NCBI RefSeq assembly: GCF_937616625.2 | Contig: NC_065577.1 | Span: forward strand, 20,225,501-20,289,500 | DNA: 64,000 nucleotides | From: Mercurialis annua | Lineage: Eukaryota; Streptophyta; Magnoliopsida; Malpighiales; Euphorbiaceae | Direction of reading: 5' to 3' | Shown: in pieces, positions 1 through 14,700 of the stretch | Position numbering within the stretch: position 1 is the stretch's first letter | Layout: each line of letters starts with the position of its first letter | Notes under the pieces: generated by a model | Databases searched by the model: none | Seen by the model: the letters and a program-made list of their open reading frames with translations, nothing else | What the model was told of the DNA's origin: nothing | Translations under genes and position numbers: made by a program

Positions 1-442
1 CCAAATGTTTACAAACGTTACGAAACAAATCCAAACGTTTCCCCATTTTAGCAATTTAAGCCAAACGTTTACAAACGTTACGAAACAAATCCAAAAGTTT
101 CACCTTTTTAGCAATGCAAAATGTTACGAAACAAATCTAAACGTCTTCCCTTTTTAGCGATTGAAGCCAAACGTTTACAAACGTTACGAAACAAATCCAA
201 GCGTTTCACCTTTTTAGCGATTGAATCCAAACGTTTACAAACGTTGTGAAACAAATCCAAACGTTTCACCTTTTTTAGCAATTTAAGCAAAACGTTTACA
301 AACGTTGCGAAACAGATCTAAATGTTTTATCTTTTTAGCGATTTATGCAAAACGTTTACAAATGTTACGAAACAAAAAAAAACGTTTAAAACGTTATGAA
401 ACAAATCCAAAGGTTTCACATTTTTAGCGCATTAAAAAAACC
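1..442. repeat. 60-bp satellite, left edge before the first HOR unit
   Basis: Tandem copies of the satellite monomer fill the start of the window, so the array continues beyond it. The 60-bp monomer has two ~30-bp halves that both begin CCAAACGTTT. The first half continues ACAAACGTTACGAAACAAAT; the second continues with CACC, a T-run, then TAGCGATTTAAG. Bases from about 300 on match the start of the cassette that recurs near 1770 and 2390. Copies differ by scattered substitutions and 1-bp indels. No gene is present. Confidence 0.95.
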
Positions 443-3400
443 GTTTACAAACGTTATTGAACAAAACCAAACGTTTCGCATTTTTAGCTATTTAAGCCAA
501 ACGTTACAAATCCAAGTGTTTCACCTTTTTAGCGATTTAAGTCAAATGTTTACAAAGTTTACGAAACAAATCCAAGCGTTTCACCTTTTTAGCAATTTAA
601 GCCAAAAGTTTACAAAAGATACGAAACAATTCCAAACGTTTCACTTTTTTAGCGATTTAAGCCAAACGTTTACAAACATAACGAAACAAAACCAAACGTT
701 TCACCTTTTTAGCAATATAAGCCAAATGTTTAAAACGTTACGAAATAAATCCAAACGTATAAAAACATTTCGGAACAAAAACAAACGTTTCACATTTTTA
801 GCAATTTAAACCAAACGTTTAAAAATGTTACGAAACAAATCCAAATGTTTCACCTTTTTAGCAATTGATGCCAAACGTTTACAAACGTTACAAAACAAAT
901 TCAAACGTTTCCCCATTTTAGTGATTTAAGCCTAACGTTTATAAACGTAACGAAACAAATCCAAACGTTTACAAACGTTACGAAACAAAGCCAAATGTTT
1001 CCGCATTTTAGCGATTTAAGCCAAACATATACAAATGTTGAGAAACAAATCCAAATGTTTCACCTTTCTAACGATTTAAGCAATACGGTTACAAACGTTA
1101 CGAAATAGATCCAAACATTTTCCCATTTTAGCGATATAAGCCAAATGTTTACAAACGTTACGAAACAATTCCAAACGTTTCACCTTTTTAGCGATTGAAG
1201 CCAAAGGTTTATAAATGTTATGAAACAAATCAAAACGTTTCACGTTTTTAGCGATTTAAGCCAAATATCTATAAATGTTACGAAACAAATCTAGACGTTT
1301 CCCCTTTTTAGCAATTTAAGCCAAACATTTACAAACGTTACGAAAATAATCCAAACGTTTCACCTTTTTAGCAATTTAAGCCAAACGTTTACAAACGTTG
1401 CGAAACTAATCCAAACGTTTACCCATTTTAGCGATTTAAGCCAAACGCTTACAACGTTCCAAAAGACATTCAAACGTTTCGCCTTTTTAGCAATTTAAGC
1501 CTAACGTGTACAAACGTTACGAAACAATTCCAAATGTTTCTCCTTTTTAGCGATTTAAACCAAACGTTTACAAACGTAGCGAAACAAAACCAAACGTTTC
1601 ACCTTTTCAGCAAAATAAGCCAAATGTTTAAAACGTTACGAAAAAAATCCAAACGTATACAAACATTACGGAACAAAAACAAACGTTCCATATTTTTAGC
1701 AATTTAGGCCAAAGTTTACAAACGTTACGAAACGAATCCAAATGTTTCACCTTTTAAGCGATATATGCCAAACGTTTACAAACGTTGCGAAATAGATCTA
1801 AATGTTTTATCTTTTTAGCGATTTATGCAAAACGTTTACAAATGTTACGAAACAAAAAAAACGTTTAAAACGTTATGAAACAAATCCAAAGGTTTCACAT
1901 TTTTAGCGCATTAAACCAACCGTTTACAAACGTTATTGAACAAAACCAAACGTTTCGCATTTTTAGCTATTTAAGCCAAACGTTACAAATCCAAGTGTTT
2001 CACCTTTTTAGCGATTAAAGTCAAATGTCTACAAAGTTTACGAAACAAATCCAAGCGTTTCACCTTTTTAGCAATTTAAGCCAAACGTTTACAAAAGCTA
2101 CGAAACAATTCCAAACGTTTCACCTTTTTAGCGATTTATGCCAAACGTTTATAAACATAACGAAACAAAACCAAACGTTTCGCCTTTTTAGCAATATAAG
2201 CCAAATGTTTAAAACGTTACGAAACAAATCCAAACGTATACAAACATTACGGAACAAAAACAAACGTTTCACATTTTTAGCAATTTAAACCAAATGTTTA
2301 CAAACGTTACGAAACAAATCCAAATGTTTCACCTTTTTAGCGATTGATGCCAAACATTTTCCCATTTTAGCAATTTAAGCCAAACGTTTACAAACGTTGC
2401 GAAACAGATCTAAATGTTTTATCTTTTTAGCGATTTATGCAAAACGTTTACAAATGTTACGAAACAAAAAAAATGTTTAAAACGTTATGAAACAAATCCA
2501 AAGGTTTCACATTTTTAGCGCATTAAACCAACCGTTTACAAACGTTATTGAACAAAACCAAACGTTTCGCATTTTTAGCTATTTAAGCCAAACGTTACAA
2601 ATCCAAGTGTTTCACCTTTTTAGCGATTTAAGTCAAATGTCTACAAAGTTTACGAAACAAATCCAAGCGTTTCACCTTTTTAGCAATTTAAGCCAAACGT
2701 TTGCAAAAGTTACGAAACAATTCCAAACGTTTCACCTTTTTAGCGATTTAAGCCAAACGTTTATAAACATAACGAAACAAAACCAAACGTTTCACCTTTT
2801 TAGGAATATAAGCCAAATGTTTAAAACGTTACGAAACAAATCCAAACGTATACAAACATTACGGAACAAAAACAAACGTTTCACATTTTTAGCAATTTAA
2901 AACAAATGTTTACAAACGTTACGAAACAAATCCAAATGTTTCACCTTTTTAGCGATTGATGCCAAACGTTTACAAATGTTACGAAACAAATCAAAACGTT
3001 TCCCCATTTTAGTGATTTAAGCCTAACGTTTATAAACTTTGCGAAACAAATCCAAAACGTTTTCCCATTATAGTAATATAAGCCAAACGTTTACAAACGT
3101 TGCGAAACAAATCTAAATGTTTTACATTTTTAGCGATTTATGCAAAAAGTTTACAAACGTTACGAAAAAAAATTAATTAAAACGTTACGAAACAAATCCA
3201 AAGGTTTCACATTATTAGCGATTTAAGCCAAACGTTTACAAACGTTACAAAACAAATCCAAACGTTTCCCTATTTTAGTGATTGAAGCCTAACGTTTATA
3301 AACGTTACGAAACAAATCCAAACGTTTACAAACTTTACGAAGCAAAGCCAAACGTTTCCCCATTTTAGCGATTTAAGCCAAACATTTACAAATGTTGAGA

Positions 3401-6400
3401 AACAAATCCAAACGTTTCACCTTTTTAACGATTTAAGCAAAACGGTTACAAATGTTACGAAACAGATCCAAATGTTTCCCCATTTTAGCGATATAAGCCA
3501 AATGTTTACAAACGTTACGAAAAAAATCCAAACGTTTCACCATTTTAGTGATTGAAGTCAAACATTTATAAATGTTATGAAACAAATCAAAACGTTTCAC
3601 GTTTTTAGCGATTGAAGCCAAATATTTATAAACGTTACGAAACAAATCTAAACGTTTCACCTTTCTAGCAATTTAAGCCAAACGTTTACATACGTTACGA
3701 AAAAAATCCAAGCGTTTCACCTTTTTAGCAATTTAAGCCAAACGTTTACAAACGTTACGAAAATAATCCAAACGTTTACCCATTTTAGCGATTTAAGCCA
3801 AACACTTACAATGTTCCAAAACAAATCCAAACGTTCCACCTTTTTAATAATTTTAGCCAAACGTTTGAAAACATTACGAAACAATTCCAAACGTTTTACC
3901 TTTTTAGCGATTTAAGCCAAACGTTTACAAACGTAACGAAACAAAACCATACGTTTCACCTTTTTAGCAATATAAGCCAAATGTTTAAAACGTTACGGAA
4001 AAACTCCAAACGTGTACATACATTACGAAACAAAAACAAACATTCCATATTTTTAGCAATTTAAGCCAAATGTTTACAAACGTTACGAAACAAATCCAAA
4101 TGTTTCACCTGTTAAGCGATAGATGGCAAACGTTTACAAACGTTACGAAACAAATCCAAAGGTTTCCCCATTTTAGTGTTTTAAGCCTAATGTTTATAAA
4201 CGTTACGAAACAAATCCAAACGTTTATAAAAGTTGCGAAACAAAGCCAAATGTTTCCCAATTTTAGCTATTTAAGCCAAACATTTACAGACGTTGAGAAA
4301 CAAAGCCAAACGTTTCCCATTTTTAACGATTTAAGAAAAACGTTTACAAACGTTATGAAAAACATTCAAATGTTTCCCTATTTTAGCAAAATAAGCCAAA
4401 TGTTTACAAACGTTACGAAATAAATCCAAACGTTTCACCTTTTTCGCGATTGAAGCAAAACGTTTATAAACGTTATGAAACAAATCAAAACGTTTCAAGT
4501 TTTTAGCGATTGAAGCCAAATATTTATAAACGTTACGAAACAAATCTAAACGTTTCAACTTTTTAGCGATTTAAGCCAAACGTATACAAACGTTATGAAA
4601 CAAATCCAAGTGTTTCATCTTTTTAGCAATTTAAGCCAAACGTTTACAAACTTCACGAAACTAATCCAAACGTTTACCCATTTTTAGCAATTTAAGAAAA
4701 ACTCTTACAAAGTTCCAAAACAAATCCAAACGTTTCACCTTTTTAGCAATTTAAGCCAAACGTTTACAAACATTACGAAACAAGTCCAAACGTTTCACCT
4801 TTTTAGCGGTTTAAGCCAAACGTTTACAAATGTAACGAAACAAAACCAAACATTTCACCTTTTTAGCGATATAAGCCAAATGTTTAAAACGTTACGAAAC
4901 AAATCAACGTATACAAACATTACAGAACAAAAACAAATGTTTCCCATTTATAGCAATTTAAGCCAAACGTTTACAAACTTTACGAAACAAGTCCAAATGT
5001 TTCCCTTTTTTAGCGATTGATGCCAAAAGTTTACAAACGTTACGAAACAAATCCAAAAGTTTCCCCATTTTAGTGATTTAAGCCTAACGTTTATAAACGT
5101 TACGATACAAAACCAAACGTTTACAAACGTTACGAAACAAATCCAAACGTTTACAAACGTTACGAAACAAATCCAAATGTTTCCCCATTTTATCAATTTA
5201 AGCCAAACGTTGAGAAACAAATACAAACGTTTCACCTTTTAAACGATTTAAGCAAAACGTTTACAAACATTACGAAACACATCCAAACATTTCCCAAATT
5301 TAGCGATATAAGCCAAATGTTTACAAATGTTAAGAAACAAATCTAAATGTTTCACCCTTTTAGCGATTGAAGCCAAAAGTTTATAAATGTTACGAAACAA
5401 ATCAAAATGTTTCATGTTTTTAGCGATTGAAGCCAAACATTGATAAACGTTACGAAACAAATCCAAACGCTTCACCTTTTTAGCGGTTTAAGCTAAACGT
5501 TTACAAACGTTACGAAACAAATTCAAGCGTTTCACCTTTTTAGCAATTTAAGCCAAACGTTTACAAACGTTACGAAACTAATCCAAACATTTCCTCATTT
5601 TAGCGATTTAAGGCAAACGCTTCAAACGTTCCAAAACAATTCCAAAGGTTTCACCTTTTTAGCGATTTAAGCTAAACGTTTACAAACGTTACGAAAAAAA
5701 TCCAAACGTTTCACCTTTTTGGCAATTTAAGCCAAACATTTACAAACGTTACGAAACAAATCCAAACGTTTTACCTTTTTAGCGAATTATGCCAAACGTT
5801 TATAAAATGATACTAAACAAAAACAAACGTTTAAAACGTTACGAAACAAATCCAAACGTTTCACCTTTTTAGCGATGTAAGCCAAATGTCTAACAACGTT
5901 ATGAAACAAATCTAAATGTTTCCCAATTTTACCGATTTAATCCAAACGTTTATAACGTTATGAAAGAAATCCAAACGTTTTACCTTTCTAGCGATTTAAG
6001 CCAAACGTTTACTAACATTTCAAAACAAATACAAACGTCACCTTTTTAGCGATTGAAGCCAAACATTTACAAACGTTACGAAACAAATCTAAAAGTTTCA
6101 CCTTTTTAGCAATTTAAGCCAAACGTTTACAAACGTTACGAAACAAATCCAAATGTTTCACCTTTTTAGCTATTTAAGCCAAATGTTTACAACCTTTGCG
6201 AAACAAATTCAAGTGTTTCACCTTTTTAGCAATTTAAGCCAAACGTTTACAAACGCTACGAAACAATTCCAAACGTTTCAACTTTTTAGCGGTTTAAGCC
6301 AAACGTTTACAAACGTAATGAAACAAAACCAAACATTTCACCTTTTTAGCGATATAAGCCAAGTTACGAAACAAATCAACGTATACAAACATTACAGAAA

Positions 6401-7147
6401 AAACAAATGTTTCCCATTTATAGCAATTTAAGCCAAACGTTTACAAACGTTACGAAACAAGTCCAAATGTTTCCCATTTTTAGCGATTGATGCCAAAAGT
6501 TTACAAACGTTACGAAACAAATCCAAAACTTTCCCCATTTTAGTGATTTAAGCCTAACGTTTATAAACGTTACGAAACAAAACCAAACGTTTACAAACGT
6601 TACGAAACAAATCCAAACGTTTACAAATGTTACAAAACAAATCCAAACGTTTCCCCATTTTAGCGATTTAAGCCAAACGTTTACAAACGTTGAGAAACAA
6701 ATCCAAACGTTTCACCTTTTTAACGATTTAAGCAAAACGTTTACAAACGTTACGAAACACATCCAAACATTTCCCAAATTTAGCGATATAAGCCAAATGT
6801 TTACAAATGTTAAGAAACAAATCTAAACGTTTCACCCTTTTAGCGATTGAAGCCAATAGTTTATAAATGTTACGAAACAAATCAAAACGTTTCATGTTTT
6901 TAGCGATTGAAGCCAAACATTTATAAACATTACGAAACAAATCCAAACGCAACACCTTTTTAGCGGTTTAAGCTAAACGTTACGAAACAAATCCAAGCGT
7001 TTTACCTTTTTAGCAATTTAAGCCAAACGTTTACAAACATTACGAAACTAATCCAAACGTTTCCCCATTTTAGCGATTTAAGCCAAACGCTTAAAACGTT
7101 CCAAAACAATTCCAAAGGTTTCACCTTTTTAGCGATTTAAGCTAGAC
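443..7147. repeat. Satellite HOR unit 1 (blocks A-B-C, 6705 bp)
   Basis: About 112 diverged monomers form one long higher-order unit. Block A (about 443-3300) recurs at +6705 and about +11227 to +11265. Block B (about 3300-5443) recurs only at +11227. Block C (about 5443-7147) recurs at +4559 and +11227. Between-unit differences are sparse single bases, whereas neighbouring monomers differ at many sites, so the multi-kilobase unit, not the monomer, was amplified recently. Inside block A a ~460-bp cassette is itself repeated (about 300-860, 1770-2340, 2390-2960; the last two are offset by 462 bp). Confidence 0.9.
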
Positions 7148-10100
7148 GTTTACAAACGTTATTGAACAAAACCAAACGTTTCGCATTTTTAGCTATTTAA
7201 GCCAAACGTTACAAATTCAAGTGTTTCACCTTTTTAGCGATTTAAGTCAAATGTTTACAAAGTTTACGAAACAAATCCAAGCGTTTCACCTTTTTAGCAA
7301 TTTAAGCCAAAAGTTTACAAAAGATACGAAACAATTCCAAACGTTTCACTTTTTTAGCGATTTAAGCCAAACGTTTACAAACATAACGAAACAAAACCAA
7401 ACGTTTCACCTTTTTAGCAATATAAGCCAAATGTTTAAAACGTTACGAAATAAATCCAAACGTATAAAAACATTTCGGAACAAAAACAAACGTTTCACAT
7501 TTTTAGCAATTTAAACCAAACGTTTAAAAATGTTACGAAACAAATCCAAATGTTTCACCTTTTTAGCAATTGATGCCAAACGTTTACAAACGTTACAAAA
7601 CAAATTCAAACGTTTCCCCATTTTAGTGATTTAAGCCTAACGTTTATAAACGTAACGAAACAAATCCAAACGTTTACAAACGTTACGAAACAAAGCCAAA
7701 TGTTTCCGCATTTTAGCGATTTAAGCCAAACATATACAAATGTTGAGAAACAAATCCAAATGTTTCACCTTTCTAACGATTTAAGCAATACGGTTACAAA
7801 CGTTACGAAATAGATCCAAACGTTTTCCCATTTTAGCGATATAAGCCAAATGTTTACCAACGTTACGAAACAATTCCAAACGTTTCACCTTTTTAGCGAT
7901 TGAAGCCAAAGGTTTATAAATGTTATGAAACAAATCAAAACGTTTCACGTTTTTAGCGATTTAAGCCAAATATCTATAAATGTTATGAAACAAATCTAGA
8001 CGTTTCCCCTTTTTAGCAATTTAAGCCAAACATTTACAAACGTTACGAAAATAATCCAAACGTTTCACCTTTTTAGCAATTTAAGCCAAACGTTTACAAA
8101 CGTTGCGAAACTAATCCAAACGTTTACCCATTTTAGCGATTTAAGCCAAACGCTTACAACGTTCCAAAAGACATTCAAACGTTTCACCTTTTTAGCAATT
8201 TAAGCCAAACGTTTACAAACGTTACGAAACAATTCCAAATGTTTCTCCTTTTTAGCGATTTAAACCAAACGTTTACAAACGTAGCGAAACAAAACCAAAC
8301 GTTTCACCTTTTCAGCAAAATAAGCCAAATGTTTAAAACGTTACGAAAAAAATCCAAACGTATACAAACATTACGGAACAAAAACAAACGTTCCATATTT
8401 TTAGCAATTTAGGCCAAAGTTTACAAACGTTACGAAACGAATCCAAATGTTTCACCTTTTAAGCGATATATGCCAAACGTTTACAAACGTTGCGAAATAG
8501 ATCTAAATGTTTTATCTTTTTAGCGATTTATGCAAAACGTTTACAAATGTTACGAAACAAAAAAAACGTTTAAAACGTTATGAAACAAATCCAAAGGTTT
8601 CACATTTTTAGCGCATTAAACCAACCGTTTACAAACGTTATTGAACAAAACCAAACGTTTCGCATTTTTAGCTATTTAAGCCAAACGTTACAAATCCAAG
8701 TGTTTCACCTTTTTAGCAATTAAAGTCAAATGTCTACAAAGTTTACGAAACAAATCCAAGCGTTTCACCTTTTTAGCAATTTAAGCCAAACGTTTACAAA
8801 AGCTACGAAACAATTCCAAACGTTTCACCTTTTTAGCGATTTATGCCAAACGTTTATAAACATAACGAAACAAAACCAAACGTTTCACCTTTTTAGCAAT
8901 ATAAGCCAAATGTATAAAACGTTACGAAACAAATCCAAACGTATACAAACATTACGGAACAAAAACAAACGTTTCACATTTTTAGCAATTTAAACCAAAT
9001 GTTTACAAACGTTACGAAACAAATCCAAATGTTTCACCTTTTTAGCGATTGATGCCAAACATTTTCCCATTTTAGCAATTTAAGCCAAACGTTTACAAAC
9101 GTTGCGAAACAGATCTAAATGTTTTATCTTTTTAGCGATTTATGCAAAACGTTTACAAATGTTACGAAACAAAAAAAACGTTTAAAACGTTATGAAACAA
9201 ATCCAAAGGTTTCACATTTTTAGCGCATTAAACCAACCGTTTACAAACGTTATTGAACAAAACCAAACGTTTCGCATTTTTAGCTATTTAAGCCAAACGT
9301 TACAAATCCAAGTGTTTCACCTTTTTAGCGATTTAAGTCAAATGTCTACAAAGTTTACGAAACAAATCCAAGCGTTTCACCTTTTTAGCAATTTAAGCCA
9401 AACGTTTGCAAAAGTTACGAAACAATTCCAAACGTTTCACCTTTTTAGCGATTTAAGCCAAACGTTTATAAACATAACGAAACAAAACCAAACGTTTCAC
9501 CTTTTTAGGAATATAAGCCAAATGTTTAAAACGTTACGAAACAAATCCAAACGTATACAAACATTACGGAACAAAAACAAACGTTTCACATTTTTAGCAA
9601 TTTAAAACAAATGTTTACAAACGTTACGAAACAAATCCAAATGTTTCACCTTTTTAGCGATTGATGCCAAACGTTTACAAATGTTACGAAACAAATCCAA
9701 ACGTTTCCCCATTTTAGTGATTTAAGCCTAACGTTTATAAACTTTGCGAAACAAATCCAAAACGTTTTCCCATTATAGCAATATAAGCCAAACGTTTACA
9801 AACGTTGCGAAACAAATCTAAATGTTTTACATTTTTAGCGATTTATGCAAAACGTTTACAAACGTTACGAAAAAAATTAATTAAAACGTTACGAAACAAA
9901 TCCAAAGGTTTCACATTATTAGCGATTTAAGCCAAACGTTTACAAACGTTACAAAACAAATCCAAACGTTTCCCTATTTTAGTGATTGAAGCCTAACGTT
10001 TATAAACGTTACGAAACAAATCCAAACGCTTCACCTTTTTAGCGGTTTAAGCTAAACGTTTACAAACGTTACGAAACAAATCCAAGCGTTTCACCTTTTT

Positions 10101-11706
10101 AGCAATTAAAGCCAAACGTTTACAAACGTTACGAAACTAATCCAAACATTTCCTCATTTTAGCGATTTAAGGCAAACGCTTCAAACGTTCCAAAACAATT
10201 CCAAAGGTTTCACCTTTTTAGCGATTTAAGCTAAACGTTTACAAACGTTACGAAAAAAATCCAAACGTTTCACCTTTTTGGCAATTTAAGCCAAACATTT
10301 ACAAACGTTACGAAACAAATCCAAACGTTTTACCTTTTTAGCGAATTATGCCAAACGTTTATAAAATGATACTATACAAAAACAAACGTTTAAAACGTTA
10401 CGAAACAAATCCAAACGTTTCACCTTTTTAGCGATGTAAGCCAAATGTCTAACAACGTTACGAAACAAATCTAAATGTTTCCCAATTTTACCGATTTAAT
10501 CCAAACGTTTATAACGTTATGAAAGAAATCCAAACGTTTTACCTTTCTAGCGATTTAAGCCAAACGTTTACTAACATTTCAAAACAAATACAAACGTCAC
10601 CTTTTAAGCGATTGAAGCCAAACATTTACAAACGTTACGAAACAAATCTAAAAGTTTCACCTTTTTAGCAATTTAAGCCAAACGTTTACAAACGTTACGA
10701 AACAAATCCAAATGTTTCACCTTTTTAGCTATTTAAGCCAAATGTTTACAAACTTTACGAAACAAATTCAAGTGTTTCACCTTTTTAGCAATTTAAGCCA
10801 AACGTTTACAAACGTTACGAAACAATTCCAAACGTTTCAACTTTTTAGCGGTTTAAGCCAAACGTTTACAAACGTAATGAAACAAAACCAAACATTTCAC
10901 CTTTTTAGCGATATAAGCCAAGTTACGAAACAAATCAACGTATACAAACATTACAGAAAAAACAAATGTTTCCCATTTATAGCAATTTAAGCCAAACGTT
11001 TACAAACGTTACGAAACAAGTCCAAATGTTTCCCATTTTTAGCGATTGATGCCAAAAGTTTACAAACGTTACGAAACAAATCCAAAACTTTCCCCATTTT
11101 AGTGATTTAAGCCTAACGTTTATAAACGTTACGAAACAAAACCAAACGTTTACAAACGTTACGAAACAAATCCAAACGTTTACAAATGTTACAAAACAAA
11201 TCCAAACGTTTCCCCATTTTAGCGATTTAAGCCAAACGTTTACAAACGTTGAGAAACAAATCCAAACGTTTCACCTTTTTAACGATTTAAGCAAAACGTT
11301 TACAAACGTTACGAAACACATCCAAACATTTCCCAAATTTAGCGATATAAGCCAAATGTTTACAAATGTTAAGAAACAAATCTAAACGTTTCACCCTTTT
11401 AGCGATTGAAGCCAATAGTTTATAAATGTTACGAAACAAATCAAAACGTTTCATGTTTTTAGCGATTGAAGCCAAACATTTATAAACATTACGAAACAAA
11501 TCCAAACGCAACACCTTTTTAGCGGTTTAAGCTAAACGTTACGAAACAAATCCAAGCGTTTTACCTTTTTAGCAATTTAAGCCAAACGTTTACAAACATT
11601 ACGAAACTAATCCAAACGTTTCCCCATTTTAGCGATTTAAGCCAAACGCTTAAAACGTTCCAAAACAATTCCAAAGGTTTCACCTTTTTAGCGATTTAAG
11701 CTAGAC
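7148..11706. repeat. Satellite HOR unit 2 (blocks A-C, B deleted, 4559 bp)
   Basis: Bases 7148-10028 match block A of unit 1 at an offset of about 6705; bases 10002-11706 match block C at an offset of 4559. Block B is absent. The join lies in a 27-bp stretch common to the end of A (3298-3324) and the start of C (5443-5469), as expected for unequal exchange within the array. The loss is about 2145 bp and stays in register with the monomer pattern. Confidence 0.9.
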
Positions 11707-14700
11707 GTTTACAAACGTTATTGAACAAAACCAAACGTTTCGCATTTTTAGCTATTTAAGCCAAACGTTACAAATCCAAGTGTTTCACCTTTTTAGCGAT
11801 TTAAGTCAAATGTTTTACAAAGTTTACGAAACAAATCCAAGCGTTTCACCTTTTTAGCAATTTAAGCCAAAAGTTTACAAAAGATACGAAACAATTCCAA
11901 ACGTTTCACTTTTTTAGCGATTTAAGCCAAACGTTTACAAACATAACGAAACAAAACCAAACGTTTCACCTTTTTAGCAATATAAGCCAAATGTTTAAAA
12001 CGTTACGAAATAAATCCAAACGTATAAAAACATTTCGGAACAAAAACAAACGTTTCACATTTTTAGCAATTTAAACCAAACGTTTAAAAATGTTACGAAA
12101 CAAATCCAAATGTTTCACCTTTTTAGCAATTGATGCCAAACGTTTACAAACGTTACAAAACAAATTCAAACGTTTCCCCATTTTAGTGATTTAAGCCTAA
12201 CGTTTATAAACGTAACGAAACAAATCCAAACGTTTACAAACGTTACGAAACAAAGCCAAAAATGTTGAGAAACAAATCCAAATGTTTCACCTTTCTAACG
12301 ATTTAAGCAATACGGTTACAAACGTTACGAAATAGATCCAAACGTTTTCCCATTTTAGCGATATAAGCCAAATGTTTACAAACGTTACGAAACAATTCCA
12401 AACGTTTCACCTTTTTAGCGATTGAAGCCAAAGGTTTATAAATGTTATGAAACAAATCAAAACGTTTCACGTTTTTAGCGATTTAAGCCAAATATCTATA
12501 AATGTTACGAAACAAATCTAGACGTTTCCCCTTTTTAGCAATTTAAGCCAAACATTTACAAACGTTACGAAAATAATCCAAACGTTTCACCTTTTTAGCA
12601 ATTTAAGCCAAACGTTTACAAACGTTGCGAAACTAATCCAAACGTTTACCCATTTTAGCGATTTAAGCCAAACGCTTACAACGTTCCAAAAGACATTCAA
12701 ACGTTTCACCTTTTTAGCAATTTAAGCCAAACGTTTACAAACGTTACGAAACAATTCCAAATGTTTCTCCTTTTTAGCGATTTAAACCAAACGTTTACAA
12801 ACGTAGCGAAACAAAACCAAACGTTTCACCTTTTCAGCAAAATAAGCCAAATGTTTAAAACGTTACGAAAAAAATCCAAACGTATACAAACATTACGGAA
12901 CAAAAACAAACGTTCCATATTTTTAGCAATTTAGGCCAAAGTTTACAAACGTTACGAAACGAATCCAAATGTTTCACCTTTTAAGCGATATATGCCAAAC
13001 GTTTACAAACGTTGCGAAATAGATCTAAATGTTTTATCTTTTTAGCGATTTATGCAAAACGTTTACAAATGTTACGAAACAAAAAAAACGTTTAAAACGT
13101 TATGAAACAAATCCAAAGGTTTCACATTTTTAGCGCATTAAACCAACCGTTTACAAACGTTATTGAACAAAACCAAACGTTTCGCATTTTTAGCTATTTA
13201 AGCCAAACGTTACAAATCCAAGTGTTTCACCTTTTTAGCGATTAAAGTCAAATGTCTACAAAGTTTACGAAACAAATCCAAGCGTTTCACCTTTTTAGCA
13301 ATTTAAGCCAAACGTTTACAAAAGCTACGAAACAATTCCAAACGTTTCACCTTTTTAGCGATTTATGCCAAACGTTTATAAACATAACGAAACAAAACCA
13401 AACGTTTCACCTTTTTAGCAATATAAGCCAAATGTTTAAAACGTTACGAAACAAATCCAAACGTATACAAACATTACGGAACAAAAACAAACGTTTCACA
13501 TTTTTAGCAATTTAAACCAAATGTTTACAAACGTTACGAAACAAATCCAAATGTTTCACCTTTTTAGCGATTGATGCCAAACATTTTCCCATTTTAGCAA
13601 TTTAAGCCAAACGTTTACAAACGTTGCGAAACAGATCTAAATGTTTTATCTTTTTAGCGATTTATGCAAAACGTTTACAAATGTTACGAAACAAAAAAAA
13701 CTTTTAAAACGTTATGAAACAAATCCAAAGGTTTCACATTTTTAGCGCATTAAACCAACCGTTTACAAACGTTATTGAACAAAACCAAACGTTTCGCATT
13801 TTTAGCTATTTAAGCCAAACGTTACAAATCCAAGTGTTTCACCTTTTTAGCGATTTAAGTCAAATGTCTATAAAGTTTACGAAACAAATCCAAGCGTTTC
13901 ACCTTTTTAGCAATTTAAGCCAAACGTTTGCAAAAGTTACGAAACAATTCCAAACGTTTCACCTTTTTAGCGATTTAAGCCAAACGTTTATAAACATAAC
14001 GAAACAAAACCAAACGTTTCACCTTTTTAGCAATATAAGCCAAATGTTTAAAACGTTACGAAACAAATCCAAACGTATACAAACATTACGGAACAAAAAC
14101 AAACGTTTCACATTTTTAGCAATTTAAAACAAATGTTTACAAACGTTACGAAACAAATCCAAATGTTTCACCTTTTTAGCGATTGATGCCAAACGTTTAC
14201 AAATGTTACGAAACAAATCCAAACGTTTCCCCATTTTAGTGATTTAAGCCTAACGTTTATAAACTTTGCGAAACAAATCCAAAACGTTTTCCAATTATAG
14301 CAATATAAGCCAAACGTTTACAAACGTTGCGAAACAAATCTAAATGTTTTACATTTTTAGCGATTTATGCAAAAAGTTTACAAACGTTACGAAAAAAAAT
14401 TAATTAAAACGTTACGAAACAAATCCAAAGGTTTCACATTATTAGCGATTTAAGCCAAACGTTTACAAACGTTACAAAACAAATCCAAACGTTTCCCTAT
14501 TTTAGTGATTGAAGCCTAACGTTTATAAACGTTACGAAACAAATCCAAACGTTTACAAACTTTACGAAACAAAGCCAAACGTTTCCCCATTTTAGCGATT
14601 TAAGCCAAACATTTACAAATGTTGAGAAACAAATCCAAACGTTTCACCTTTTTAACGATTTAAGCAAAACGGTTACAAATGTTACGAAACAGATCCAAAT

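Noticed and set aside
396..809. Long open frames in the satellite (up to 142 codons, both strands), e.g. a 20-residue repeat such as TKQIQTFHLFSDLSQTFTNV
   Set aside because: The monomer is 60 bp, divisible by three, so any frame without a stop in the monomer stays open over many copies. Frames break at every indel and exist on both strands. No sign of a gene.
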